Source: Euglena gracilis
Lineage: Eukaryota; Euglenida; Euglenophyceae; Euglenales
DNA length: 64,000 nt
Assembly (NCBI GenBank): GCA_039621445.1
Contig: CP154954.1
Location: forward strand, 1-64,000
Direction of reading: 5' to 3'
The notes below the pieces were generated by a model. It was not told the origin of the DNA, made no database searches, and worked only from the letters and a program-made list of their open reading frames with translations. Position numbers and translations under genes: made by a program. Each line of letters starts with the position of its first letter. Position 1 is the stretch's first letter. Shown piece after piece: positions 1 through 28,816 of the stretch.

Positions 1-230
1 AAAGGACGAGGAGAACACGAGAGAAAGAAACGAAGCACACAGACGGGCAGAGCAGAAAGCGGGCCAAAGGGAAAGAGAAGCGAGAAACGGGGGAAGAGAG
101 AGAGAGAGGAGGGGCGGAAAGGAGGGGAAGAAGAAAACGCAGGGGGCAGAGGGGAGGAAGAAAAAAGACCCCGGGCGGAAACAAAAAAGAAAAAAGGGAG
201 CAGGAGGGGCAGCGAAAACAAGAACAAAAA
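1..230. other. T-free purine-rich contig end, probable sequencing artefact
   Basis: The first 230 bases contain no thymine at all, and up to about 212 they are rich in A and G with scattered C. The rest of the window is strongly AT-rich, so this composition is foreign to it. Around 213-230 it merges into sequence that mirrors the right arm of the palindrome near 20000. No reading frame or RNA fold is evident. Low-quality read end or base-calling noise is the best explanation. Confidence 0.8.
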
Positions 231-431
231 TTTCAATACTCTTAAAAAAATTGAAATAAAAAATACTGTTTTATACACTTTCAAAAATTATTTAGTATAT
301 TTTTTACTAAAATCCTGAAATAAGTCTTACTTGAAGGATTTTTAATTTTTTGAAATTAGACAAAAGTTCAAATCAACATAAAAGTATAAATTATATAAAA
401 ATGCGTCAGACTTTATTTGTTGTCATAAATT

Positions 432-1351
432 TTATTTAGTAAATTGATCCATTTGTTCTAAAGCATTGAAACGATCAGAAATTAAAGGAGCTTGTTGTCT
501 TGTTTCTGTAAAATATTCGCTTGGACGAGGTGTACCAAAAATGTCATAAACAATTCCCGTGCTTACAAAAATCCAACCTCCAACAAATAATGACGGTATA
601 GTTACACTATAAAACTAAAAACAATAGAAAAAGTTTTTGTTTAAAAACTGTTGGAATGAACTATACAAAAACAGCTTATAATAAAATAATCTTCTGTTAT
701 CTAAGGAAAACCAAACAAAATAAATAACAGTTTTACAAAATATTAAAATTTAGTAAACAAAATATAAAATAAAAAATCCCTAAAATAAACACGTATTATT
801 TAGGTGCAAAAATATAAAAATAAAAAATTTTTTTGTTAAGTAAAATCAAAAATAATCTGCAATTTATTTCATTCACAAGAAAAACATTTGATTATTAAAA
901 TTTTTAAAACATTTAATATTAAGAAAATACACACATGAATTACCCAATAACGAATACTAGTAATATGAAATTAAACTTCCAAAGCTCATACCAAAACCGT
1001 ACAAACAAATACACTTGAGCTGTATACGGATTGAAAATTTAAAATAAAATTAAAAAATATAAAACAAATTTTATTTTACTTATAAAAAAATAAACAATGT
1101 TGAGATTTACTTTTAAAAAACTAAAAAATAGTAATAATTATTGTTAAACTTTCAAGGAAATACTTAAAAAATTATTTCAAAAATTATATAAACTAAATAA
1201 TAAGATAATAAAAAAAGATCAAAAAAGAAATATACTTATTAAACTTACACGTTTATCTCAAAGGATATTAATAAAATATTTGATAATAAAAAATGTATAT
1301 TCCAACGCGCACAATATCAGAAAAAGGACGTTCTCCTGTTGAGCCTGCCAT
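432..1351 (-). CDS. psbE: psbE, mirrored copy, cytochrome b559 alpha
   Basis: Mirror of the plus-strand psbE at 18860-19781. Cytochrome b559 alpha is a single-pass thylakoid protein that shares a haem with PsbF in the photosystem II core. The copy starts at the ATG complement 1349-1351, has the same three exons and ends at 432-434. It is probably not a real second gene, because it lies in the palindromic artefact; the full description is under the right-arm copy. Confidence 0.75.
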
Positions 1352-1435
1352 ATTAAATTTCCCTTTAAAAAAAGCCCATAACAATTACTATATTCTAAAA
1401 TCATTAATTAACAAATAATAAGTAAAAAATTTTTA

Positions 1436-6915
<5,480 letters not shown>

Positions 6916-6926
6916 TTAAGATATAA

Positions 6927-13282
<6,356 letters not shown>

Positions 13283-13293
13283 TTATATCTTAA

Positions 13294-18775
<5,482 letters not shown>

Positions 18776-18859
18776 TAAAAATTTTTTACTTATTATTTGT
18801 TAATTAATGATTTTAGAATATAGTAATTGTTATGTTTTATTTTTAAAGGGAAATTTAAT

Positions 18860-19781
18860 ATGGCAGGCTCAACAGGAGAACGTCCTTTTTCTGATATTGT
18901 GCGCGTTGGAATATACATTTTTTATTATCAAATATTTTATTAATATCCTTTGAGATAAACGTGTAAGTTTAATAAGTAAAATTCTTTTTTGATCTTTTTT
19001 TATTATCTTATTATTTAGTTTATATAATTTTTGAAATAATTTTTTAAGTATTTCCTTGAAAGTTTAACAATAATTATTACTATTTTTTAGTTTTTTAAAA
19101 GTAAATCTCAACATTGTTTATTTTTTTATATAAGTAAAATAAAATTTGTTTTATATTTTTTAATTTTATTTTAAATTTTCAATCCGTATACAGCTCAAGT
19201 GTATTTGTTTGTACGGTTTTGGTATGAGCTTTGGAAGTTTAATTTCATATTACTAGTATTCGTTATTGGGTAATTCATGTGTGTATTTTCTTAATATTAA
19301 ATGTTTTAAAAATTTTAATAATCAAATGTTTTTCTTGTGAATGAAATAAATTGCAGATTATTTTTGATTTTACTTAACAAAAAAATTTTTTATTTTTATA
19401 TTTTTGCACCTAAATAATACGTGTTTATTTTAGGGATTTTTTATTTTATATTTTGTTTACTAAATTTTAATATTTTGTAAAACTGTTATTTATTTTGTTT
19501 GGTTTTCCTTAGATAACAGAAGATTATTTTATTATAAGCTGTTTTTGTATAGTTCATTCCAACAGTTTTTAAACAAAAACTTTTTCTATTGTTTTTAGTT
19601 TTATAGTGTAACTATACCGTCATTATTTGTTGGAGGTTGGATTTTTGTAAGCACGGGAATTGTTTATGACATTTTTGGTACACCTCGTCCAAGCGAATAT
19701 TTTACAGAAACAAGACAACAAGCTCCTTTAATTTCTGATCGTTTCAATGCTTTAGAACAAATGGATCAATTTACTAAATAA
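18860..19781 (+). CDS. psbE: psbE, cytochrome b559 alpha subunit
   Basis: PsbE is a small single-helix subunit that binds the b559 haem with PsbF in photosystem II. Exons are 18860-18898 (start [13 protein letters not shown]), 19249-19278 (30 nt, ten codons) and 19605-19781. Exon 2 encodes the RYWVIH segment that contains the haem-ligating His. The first intron starts GTGCG, the second GTGTG, and both end with AT. A domain V hairpin is visible at about 19183-19227. The gene opens a psbE-F-L-J cluster, the usual plastid order. Confidence 0.93.
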
Positions 19782-20164
19782 AATTTATGACAACAAATAA
19801 AGTCTGACGCATTTTTATATAATTTATACATTTTTAATTTGATTTGAACTTTTGTCTAATTTCAAAAAATTAAAAATCCTTCAAGTAAGACTTATTTCAG
19901 GATTTTAGTAAAAAATATACTAAATAATTTTTGAAAGTGTATAAAACAGTATTTTTTATTTCAATTTTTTTAAGAGTATTGAAATTTTTGTTCTTGTTTT
20001 AGATGAAAATAATGATAACTTTTTTATTTTTTGTTTAAGAAAGGGGTATTTTTTATTAATAAAATATGAAAAATGCGTTTTATTCTTAAAATAATTTAAG
20101 AAAATCATATATATATATATTCACAAGTTTATCGATTATATTTAAATTTGGCAAGCTTTATGAT
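19782..20164. other. psbE-psbF spacer
   Basis: 383 nt of AT-rich sequence without a supported gene. It includes an AT dinucleotide run near 20110-20120 and the end of palindrome homology at about 20000. A purine-rich AAGGGG at about 20040 has no start codon with a sensible frame behind it. Confidence 0.6.
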
Positions 20165-20955
<791 letters not shown>

Positions 20956-21062
20956 CCTTTAAAATTTTGTTAAAATAAAGTGTAAAGTTTTGTTTAAAGT
21001 TATACTTTTTTATATTTTTTAATCTAAGGTTTAACATATTTTTTTATTATAAATTATTTATT

Positions 21063-21179
21063 ATGGCACAAACAAATTCAAATAAAAAAACAGTCGAATT
21101 AAATAGGACAAGTTTATACTGGGGACTATTATTAATTTTTGTTTTGGCTGTTCTATTTTCTAGTTATATCTTTAATTAG
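21063..21179 (+). CDS. psbL: psbL, photosystem II protein L
   Basis: An intact 38-residue protein starting [20 protein letters not shown] and ending SSYIFN. It is a single-pass photosystem II subunit at the dimer interface. Length and sequence match the family throughout, with one C-terminal membrane helix. It has no intron, and it sits in the psbE-F-L-J cluster 107 nt after psbF. Confidence 0.96.
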   Translation: MAQTNSNKKTVELNRTSLYWGLLLIFVLAVLFSSYIFN

Positions 21180-21267
21180 TTATTATTAATTAAAGTCTGC
21201 TTCTTGAAGCAAATATTTTTGTAGTATTTTTTTTTAACATTTTTTTATTATTTTGGGAGAAATATTT

Positions 21268-21396
21268 ATGTCTAATTCAGAAAATACAGGTAGAATTCCA
21301 CTTTGGTTAGTTCTTACAATAATCGGTTTAGCAGCGATTGCACTTCTTGCTCTTTTTTTTTATGGCTCTTATTCGGGTTTAGGTTCTTCTTTATAA
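21268..21396 (+). CDS. psbJ: psbJ, photosystem II protein J
   Basis: An intact 42-residue protein beginning [18 protein letters not shown] and ending [10 protein letters not shown], the typical PsbJ length and C-terminal signature. It has one membrane helix. A GGGAGA purine tract lies about 7 nt before the ATG. It is the last gene of the psbEFLJ group; the next gene starts the ribosomal-protein operon. Confidence 0.96.
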   Translation: MSNSENTGRIPLWLVLTIIGLAAIALLALFFYGSYSGLGSSL

Positions 21397-21571
21397 GTTT
21401 TTTATAATACTTTTATATTCTTAATATATATTTTAGTTTATTCGGTAATTAATATATTATCGAATAAATTTTTCTAAATTTTTATAATTTAAAAAAGGTT
21501 ATTATTTCCTTGTTTTTTTTTGTTAGTATTTTGTTTACTTTATATGTTTTATTTTATTTCTAGAAAATTTT

Positions 21572-22117
21572 ATGATCAGTTTAAGTATGGGTGTGTTCTT
21601 ATATTTTTTTTTTATAATATATTTATTTATTTTTTTTTTTAATGTTAATTTTTTTTTGAATATTTATAAATACTTTTGATTTTTTTTTAAATCTCAAATT
21701 TTGACCGATAAGACTAATAAACTTTTAAAAAATAATGTTTATACTTTTGATGTTGATATACAAATGTTTTGAATGTTTATAGTAGCTGTATTTTTAGTTT
21801 GTAGTTTTATATTATAAAAATTTTAATTAATTACTTTTATTTTTTTAGTATTTTATAACTTCATAAGTAAAAGGCAATTTAAAGATCTTATTGAAACTGC
21901 TTTTAGTGTTAAAATTACTTCAGTTAATAGCTATGTAAAATCTAGTAAATATTATCGTTCAAATAATTTTGAGGGTATGAAAAAATATTATAAAAGAATG
22001 TTTATTAAATTAGTGAGATTATATTATTATATTATATTGGGAAATAAATATAACTTTTGTTTTCAATTAATTCTTTTTTGTTTAATTTCTTTTAAGGATT
22101 TTAATCAATTTATATAA
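21572..22117 (+). CDS. rpl23: rpl23, ribosomal protein L23
   Basis: L23 binds 23S rRNA near the polypeptide exit tunnel. Exon 2 (about 21693-21766) reads ILTDKTNKLLKNNVYTFDVD and exon 3 (21866-about 22012) reads SKRQFKDLIETAFSVKITSV, both clear L23 blocks. Exon 1 is taken as 21572-21590. The two introns between them are 102 and 99 nt, typical of group III. A fourth exon ending at TAA 22115-22117 is less certain, because its intron would be only about 72 nt. Its position just before rpl2 matches the conserved operon order. Confidence 0.8.
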
Positions 22118-22308
22118 TGACTTAGAAACAATTCCTTTTTTTTCTTGTCTCTAGTTAATTTTTATTGTTTTAGTAGTGGCATTTATAGGTGAGTTTTACT
22201 TTATTTGTTTAAAAATAATTTAGTTTTTTATTTTTAACCTAAAATTTTTTAATTCTAATTTTTTCGATGTATTTAGTATATACTTTAATAGTTTACTAAT
22301 TTTTTAAT

Positions 22309-23142
22309 ATGATTATTCGTTATTACAAACCATATACATCAGGGACTCGTAAACGTTCTGTTAGTAATTTTTCAGAAATTACAAAATCTAATCCTGAAAA
22401 ATATTTAACATTTTTTGTTCATAGGTCAAAAGGACGGAATTCCCGTGGTGTGATTACTTGCCGAACTTTAGGTGGTGGTCACAAACGCTTGTATCGCAGA
22501 ATAGAGTTTAAACGTAATAAGCTAGGTATTTTAGGAAAAGTTATTTCTATTGAATACGATCCTAATAGGAATGCTCGAATTGCTTTAATTTATTATAAAA
22601 ATGGTGATAAGTCTTATATTATTCATCCAAAAGATTTGTGCGTTGGTAATAATATTATTTCTGATTTTTTTTCTCCTATTAAAATAGGAAATTCTTTACC
22701 CATAAGCAAAATACCATTAGGTACTATTATTCATAACGTAGAGTTTGAGCCTGGAAAAGGTGGTCAAATTGCAAGGGCTGCTGGAACTTTTGTACAAATA
22801 TTGGCCAATGAAGGAAAATTTGTTACTATAACAATGCCTTCGGGAGAAGTTCGTTTATTACGACGTTATTGTTGGGCTACTATTGGTCAAGTTGGAAATC
22901 TTGATCATTCTAATGTCGTTTTAGGAAAAGCTGGAAGAAATCGCTGGTTAGGAAACAAACCAACAGTTCGTGGTGTAGCTATGAATCCTTGCGATCACCC
23001 TCATGGAGGAGGCGAAGGCAGAAGTCCTATAGGTAGACCAAAGCCTGTTACGCCTTGGGGTAAACCAGCATTAGGTAAAAAGACAAGATCACCTAAACGA
23101 TTTAGTAATAAATATATAATTCGCTCTAGAAAAATGGTTTAA
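22309..23142 (+). CDS. rpl2: rpl2, ribosomal protein L2
   Basis: An intact 277-residue L2, a primary 23S rRNA-binding protein at the peptidyl transferase region. The C-terminal core includes [20 protein letters not shown], containing the conserved His-rich loop needed for peptidyl transfer. It has no intron, which is notable among its neighbours. It lies in the rpl23-rpl2-rps19 order and ends with a basic tail. Confidence 0.97.
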   Translation: MIIRYYKPYTSGTRKRSVSNFSEITKSNPEKYLTFFVHRSKGRNSRGVITCRTLGGGHKRLYRRIEFKRNKLGILGKVISIEYDPNRNARIALIYYKNGDKSYIIHPKDLCVGNNIISDFFSPIKIGNSLPISKIPLGTIIHNVEFEPGKGGQIARAAGTFVQILANEGKFVTITMPSGEVRLLRRYCWATIGQVGNLDHSNVVLGKAGRNRWLGNKPTVRGVAMNPCDHPHGGGEGRSPIGRPKPVTPWGKPALGKKTRSPKRFSNKYIIRSRKMV

Positions 23143-23201
23143 TATCTACTATTTTCCTTGTTATTATTTTGTTTATTTTTTATTTTGTTTATTTTTTATT
23201 T

Positions 23202-23686
23202 ATGTCTCGTTCTTTAAAAAAAGGTCCTTTTGTTTTTTATTCATTAATAAAAAAAGTTGACCAAATGAATTCGAATCGTTTTTGAGATTTGACCTTATGT
23301 TTTTAATTAATTTTTATTTTAGAATCATATATAATACTAATTTATTTATTTTTTTGTTTTTAAATGAAAACTTTAGATCTTTTTTAAATCTGTAATATTA
23401 ACTTGGTCCCGTTCCTGTACTATTATTCCAATTATGATTGGAAATACAATAGGCGTTTATAATGGAAAGGAGCATATACCCGTTTTAGTTTCCGATCAAA
23501 TGATAGGTCACTTTTGATTTTATAATTTTTGTAATAAAAAATTTAAAGTTTATTTTCTTATATTATTGTGGGTTTTTTATTAATAAAATGGATTTATTAA
23601 ACCTTATAAAATTAGGTGAATTTGTGCAAACTAGAAATTATCGTGGTCATAAAAAGCATGATAAAAAAACTAAGACTAAGAGATAG
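23202..23686 (+). CDS. rps19: rps19, ribosomal protein S19
   Basis: S19 sits in the head of the 30S subunit. Exons inferred: 23202-23279 ([20 protein letters not shown]), 23386-23511 ([20 protein letters not shown]) and 23609-23686 ([20 protein letters not shown]). The two introns are 106 and 97 nt and both begin TTTTG, which fits group III NTNNG. The joined protein has the family length of about 93 residues. Confidence 0.93.
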
Positions 23687-23796
23687 TAGAATTATTTTAT
23701 ATGTTATGTAATTTTTGCATGTATTAAGAACTTTTTAAATATTAGTATGGATACTTTTTATACAGTTTTTATATAATTTTATGTTATTTTTTACTG

Positions 23797-24507
23797 ATGG
23801 AACAAAAAAAACCTTTAGAATCTTCAGCTTCAATAAAGTACGTTAGAATTTCTCCTTTTAAAGTTAGGAGAATTTTAAATCAAATTAAAGGTCGTTCTGC
23901 AAAAGAGGCTTTAATGATTTTAAAATTTATGCCTTATAAACCTAGTACTCTTATTTTTAAGCTTCTTAAAAGCGCCGTTTCTAATTCAATAAAAAATTAC
24001 GATGAAGATGCAAATGTTTTGCGTGTTCTCGAAGCTAGAGCAGATGCTGGACCTATCTTGAAACGTTTATGTCCACATGCACAAGGTAGGGGTTTTCCTA
24101 TTAAAAAACGAACATGTCATATAACTATTATTGTCTGAATTTGAATTATTTCGTAGTTTTCTTTTGCAACTCTAATTGTTGTTTTAGTGAGTTTGTTTTT
24201 CTAAATAAAAGATAAATAACTTTTTATTTTTGATGAATTTTAAGTTTATTTGTTTTTTTTATTTGTTGAATTTGGTTTATGGTTTAAAAATTTTAATTTA
24301 TTTTTCATTTCAAAACAGATTTATTTTATTCATTTTTTTGTTTAAAAAGCGATTGGAAATACTATCAAAAATTTTTATAGTTTTATAGGTATTTTAAATG
24401 TATATTTGTATTAATGAAGCTGTATGTTGTAAACGCTTGTACAGATTTTAGAAGGATTATAATTTCTATTCAATTAAAATTATCCATTTTATAAAAATTT
24501 TTGTTAA
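23797..24507 (+). CDS. rpl22: rpl22, ribosomal protein L22
   Basis: L22 lines the peptide exit tunnel. The main exon, 23797-24132, starts MEQKKPLESSASIKYVRISP and runs to the TCHITII signature. An in-frame TGA follows at 24136, but I think this is intronic. A GTCTG start at 24133 leads to a domain V-like hairpin at about 24418-24450 and an AT end at 24492, followed by a possible 15-nt final exon (24493-24507) that adds four residues and TAA. If that is wrong, the gene simply ends at 24138. Confidence 0.85.
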
Positions 24508-24768
24508 CTTATTGCATTTTGTTTTTGTAATTTATTTTATTAAGTGTTGGAACCTCATTAATCAGAAAAAACTTATTTTTTACATTAACTGGTCATTTTG
24601 TTTTGAAAAAATTTGAAAGATTAAATTTATAGAAAAAAGATTAAATCTCTATTAATAAATAATCAAAACAATAATCGTTTTTAAATTTACCTGGTATTTA
24701 TTTGTTGTTCGTAGTTTATTTTTATATTATTTTCAATTAAGATTTTAGCATTAGTTGTTTTTTTTTTT

Positions 24769-25936
24769 ATGGGTCAAAAAGTTCACCCTTTAGGGTTTAG
24801 GCTAGGTATTACTATTGAGATACAAAATATTATTTATTTCGTAATAAATATTTTATTCTATTATTAACTTGTGTTTTATCTAAAATATTTATAGTGCGAT
24901 ACTAAAGTTCTAAAGTTAATTTTTATAATTTTTTGGTCTTATTTACTTTAAAATTTATAAGATAGCTTCAATTCGTTAAATATTATTTTGAGGTCGATTT
25001 TTTATATTTTTCTATTAAGTGTTGTTTTTAATGTTTATTTTTCCTTATTTATTTTTTTTGTAGAAAAAGTTTTTATTCTTATTTTGAGGATAATTTGATT
25101 TATATTTTATTAGAATTAGAGATTTTATACCCGAGTTTTTATTTTAGCTATATGCTTTTAATAAGCTTGTTTTGTTTTGAAAGTATTTTATTTTTAACTT
25201 TAAAAAGAGTTTTCTATTTTCTTAGTCGCATAGTTCATTTTGGTATGTGGAAAGGAGGCATTACGCTAGTTTTGTAAAAGAAGACATCGTTATCCGTAAT
25301 TTTATGAATAAAGAGCTTTTAGAGACTTTAATTTCGTTGATAAAGATAGAAAGAATATATGAATTTAGTGAACAAAGAAATAACACAATAGTCTATATTC
25401 ATGTTGCCAGACCAGAACGTGTAATAGGAAGAGATGGCCAGGGATTATCTCGTATTAGGGATATATTGATTGATAGGATGAATTATCTGTTGGGTAAGAC
25501 TCCTCGTATTATTACTTGTAAGGTTGTAGGAGTGACCTCTCCTAATTTAGATGCCAGACTTCTTGCCGACTCAGTTCGTCGAGAATTAGAAAAACGAACA
25601 CCTTTTATAAGGGCTATGAAAACTGTAATGTTGCAAGCAATGAAGGCAGGAGCAGAGGGTATAAAGGTTCAAGTTTCTGGACGTTTAAATGGTATAGAAA
25701 TTGCTAGGACGGAATGGTTTAGGGAAGGAAGAGTTCCTCTTCATACTTTGAGGGCAGATATAGATTATTTTAATGATATAGCTCATAAGATATTTCTTTT
25801 ATTTTTATAAAATTTAGTATAATTTTATAAATTTTTCTTTATTTTTATTTTTTGTTTTATTTTAAATAAATTTTATTAATTTTATAATACGATTTATGGA
25901 GTTTTAGGGATAAAGGTTTGGGTATATAAAGTTTAG
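24769..25936 (+). CDS. rps3: rps3, ribosomal protein S3
   Basis: S3 is a 30S head protein at the mRNA entry channel. Exon 1 is 24769-24814 (MGQKVHPLGFRLGIT), exon 2 is 25224-25792 and exon 3 is 25895-25936 (YGVLGIKVWVYKV). Exon 2 contains the KH-domain block RPERVIGRDGQGLSRIRDIL, with the GRDG loop, and the C-terminal VSGRLNGIEIARTEWFREGR block. Intron 2 is about 102 nt, group III-like. Intron 1 is described separately as a probable twintron. The gene follows rpl22 as in other plastid S10 operons. Confidence 0.93.
24815..25223 (+). other. rps3 intron 1, probable mixed group II/III twintron
   Basis: This intron is 409 nt, far longer than a group III intron, yet its outer 5' end is TTGAG (NTNNG, group III-like). 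A perfect group II start, GTGCGAT, lies inside at 24894. A group II intron inserted in a group III intron is documented at the rps3 locus of Euglena gracilis. The site between the T and S codons of the N-terminal T-K-S-H segment fits protein continuity. I could not fix the internal 3' end. Confidence 0.7.
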
Positions 25937-26043
25937 CGTCTTTTAATTTTTTTTTTTATTGATATTTATATTATTTTTATTTTTCGCTATATTGTAAAAC
26001 ATTTTGTTTTCTTTTTTTATAGATTTAATTGGAACTTTATTAA

Positions 26044-28760
26044 ATGGAATTTTTTGCGTCATTAATTTTGTATTATTTTAAAATATTTTTTATGAAAAAT
26101 TCCTTCTTTATAATCCTTCAATATTTTAAAGATCAAATTTAATTTTATAAAATTTAACTTTTTTCTAAATTTTGGAATTTTTATTTATTTTTACTTGTTA
26201 AAATAACAATAATATACAGTATTAACTGAAATTGTTATTAATAAATCATTTATATTCTAATAAAAGCATGCATTATTAGTATTATTAGTAATACCTGAAC
26301 GAAACATGTATATTTTATATTCATTTATTGAAAAGCTGTACTATATGAAAATATTTTTTACAGTTTGTGAACAAATTTTTAATTAAAAGTTTTAGTTCAT
26401 TAGTTTACGAATTTGCATCATTTTTTGTAAAAATTTTATTTTATTTTATTATTTATACTTATTTGATTATTTTTATGAGGTTTTAAAACAGCACTTTTTT
26501 TGATAATACTGTTTCCTTAACACAACATAAAATTTATTTAGCATCTAAAAAATCAGATATATTTTTGGTTAAAAACAAACAACGGCGTTTTTTTAAAAGT
26601 TTTTATGCTCATATTTTTTCTGTTCGTAATTGCTTTGAAAAATTTCCTTCTTTACAATCGTATTTTTATTCTTCTAAGGATAAATTTTTTCTAGTATCAC
26701 TTTTATCTTCGAAAAGAAATTTATTTCTCCATGGTTTTTTTTATAACATTAAAAACGCGTTTTTGTTTTATTCTTATGATTTTTTTCTTCTATATAAATT
26801 ATCTTTTAGTCTTTTGTTAACAAGTACTCTTTTACCTTATATTAATGATATTAATCCTTGTTTTATAAAAGATTATTATTTTTTTGTTGAAGGCAACTTT
26901 TTTGATTTTGAACAAATTTTAATAGATGTTTTTAAGTACTCTTATTATTTTAAGGTCGAAAATTTTAAGTTTTTATATTTTGCTCGTTTTTCTTGGATTT
27001 ATAAAAATTTTCCTTTGGATGTAAATTTTTTAAAAAATTTTTTAGACCGTAAAAATTTGGTTTTTTTTAAGTCACTTTTTTTAATAATTTTTAATTTTAT
27101 ATTTAATGGATTGTTGCGAATTACTATTTAATGTGTTTTTTGAGAATTCTTAAACTTGTATTTTTAATAAAGTTATTCATTAGAAATAGAATTTTTTTTG
27201 CAGGTATTAAATTTTTGTATTATTAAATCATTAATTTTTTAATGAATTATCAATTTCTTCAAGATTTGTATAATAAAAAAAGAATATTTTTGTTAATAAG
27301 TAATTACGTAATCACCTTTTTTCGTTTTTGTAGTGAACTATAATGCTGTATTCTAAAATTGATTTTGTAGCTTTTTTTTAAAGCTATGTAATTTTTACGC
27401 ATGGTTTATATACAAATATATTTATATTTAGTTTTTTAATTTTTTTTTTCAAGAAGTGCGTATTGTTTGCTTTTTAAAAGTTTTATTTAAAAACTTAATA
27501 TTTTCGTTTCTTTCATAGGTTCTTTTTTATAAATTATTTTCAATTATTCAAAATAAAAATTACATAAGAAATAATTTGGAAAAATTTTCAGAAATTTTTG
27601 TTCTGAGTTTAATTGAAAAATCTGAATTTAAAAGTTTAAAATTTATTCATTTAAAAATAAGTTCTATTAAAAATTTTAACTAAAAAAACAATAAAAGTTA
27701 ATTCTATTGATTTAATCAAAATTAGACGTTTAGGATTATTCTACGCAATTTTTATTGTAATTTTTCCATTTGAAATTATGTTTCTAAAAATGAAATTTTT
27801 ATATCTTGAACTTATTGTTTCAGATAAAAAGCCTATTACAATTTGATTTGTATGATTAGGTTTGTTAAAAAACTTGTTAAAAGTCTATTTAAAAATTTTT
27901 TTATTAGTTATAAAGTTTATTATTTGTTTTATATAGATAAATTTTATTTTTTTTTTAAGTTTCCTTATGATTTTTTTATTTGTAAAAAAATTATTATATC
28001 TTTTTTTAGTCTTCGAGGGATTATTTTGAATATTAATATTAATTCTTTTTATAGATTTGAGACGTTTGTATTTAATTTTTTTATTTTCGATTTTTTAAGA
28101 TTTGGTTCAAATATTTTATTGCATATTAATAAAAAACATATACAATTTTATAAACTAAGTTTAAAAATGATTGTAAAAATGTTTTTAAAAAAAAGTGTAT
28201 TTTTTTTAGTAAATTTATTGAATAAAAAAATTTTAGATTGTTTAAACAGAGGTTTTTTTTGTTTTAATAACAATTTTCTATTTTTAGAATTAGATCTTTA
28301 TCTTTACCGATTATTGTGGAGATATATAAAAAAACTTCATTCTAGAAAAACTAGAACTTGGATTTACTCTAAATATTGGAAATTTTTTTCAGGAATTTGG
28401 AGATTTTTCATTACTGATATAAAAACAGGAAATTTTTTATTTTTAAAGTCTCATTTGTATTCTTCGAAATATTTTTATAGTTATAGAAATATGAAATTTA
28501 AAATATCTAATACTTTAAATATATTCAACTTATATAATAAAGGAAAATTAGAACGTATGATATTTGAAAAGTTCAAATATAAATTTTCACCTAATTTTAT
28601 TGTCTTATATAATAATCAGAGGGGACTATGTTTCTTTTGTAAAAAATCGATTTATTCGAATCGTTTTGTAATTTTGAACATAAAAAAGTGGAACTTTAGT
28701 TTCTTTGAAAATTTGATTTTAATTCATTTTTATTGTAATAATTTTAATCAGTTGCAATGA
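26044..28760 (+). CDS. roaA: roaA, ribosomal-operon-associated maturase-like protein
   Basis: Its position between rps3 and rpl16 and its low-complexity, Phe/Lys/Tyr-rich character identify roaA, a Euglena-specific gene. A short first exon at 26044 (Met-Glu-Phe before TTGCG) is possible. A large exon runs about 26490-27113, followed by a group II-like intron to about 27521 with domain V near 27375. The last part, 27843-28760, encodes a maturase domain X-like block (RKTRTWIYSKYWKFFSGIWR) and a C-terminal CFFC...HFYC zinc-binding pattern. Between 27522 and 27843 the frame breaks twice, once beside an A7 run near 27680. This could be sequencing error or an unrecognised intron. Role in intron splicing is inference. 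Confidence 0.6.
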
Positions 28761-28816
28761 ATTTACCTAATTTAGAAATTTATTATCTTTTATTTTCGTT
28801 GTTTTTATAGTCTTAT

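Noticed and set aside
25095-25277. 60-residue ORF upstream of rps3 exon 2
   Set aside because: It lies mostly in the rps3 twintron and runs into exon 2 in the wrong frame.
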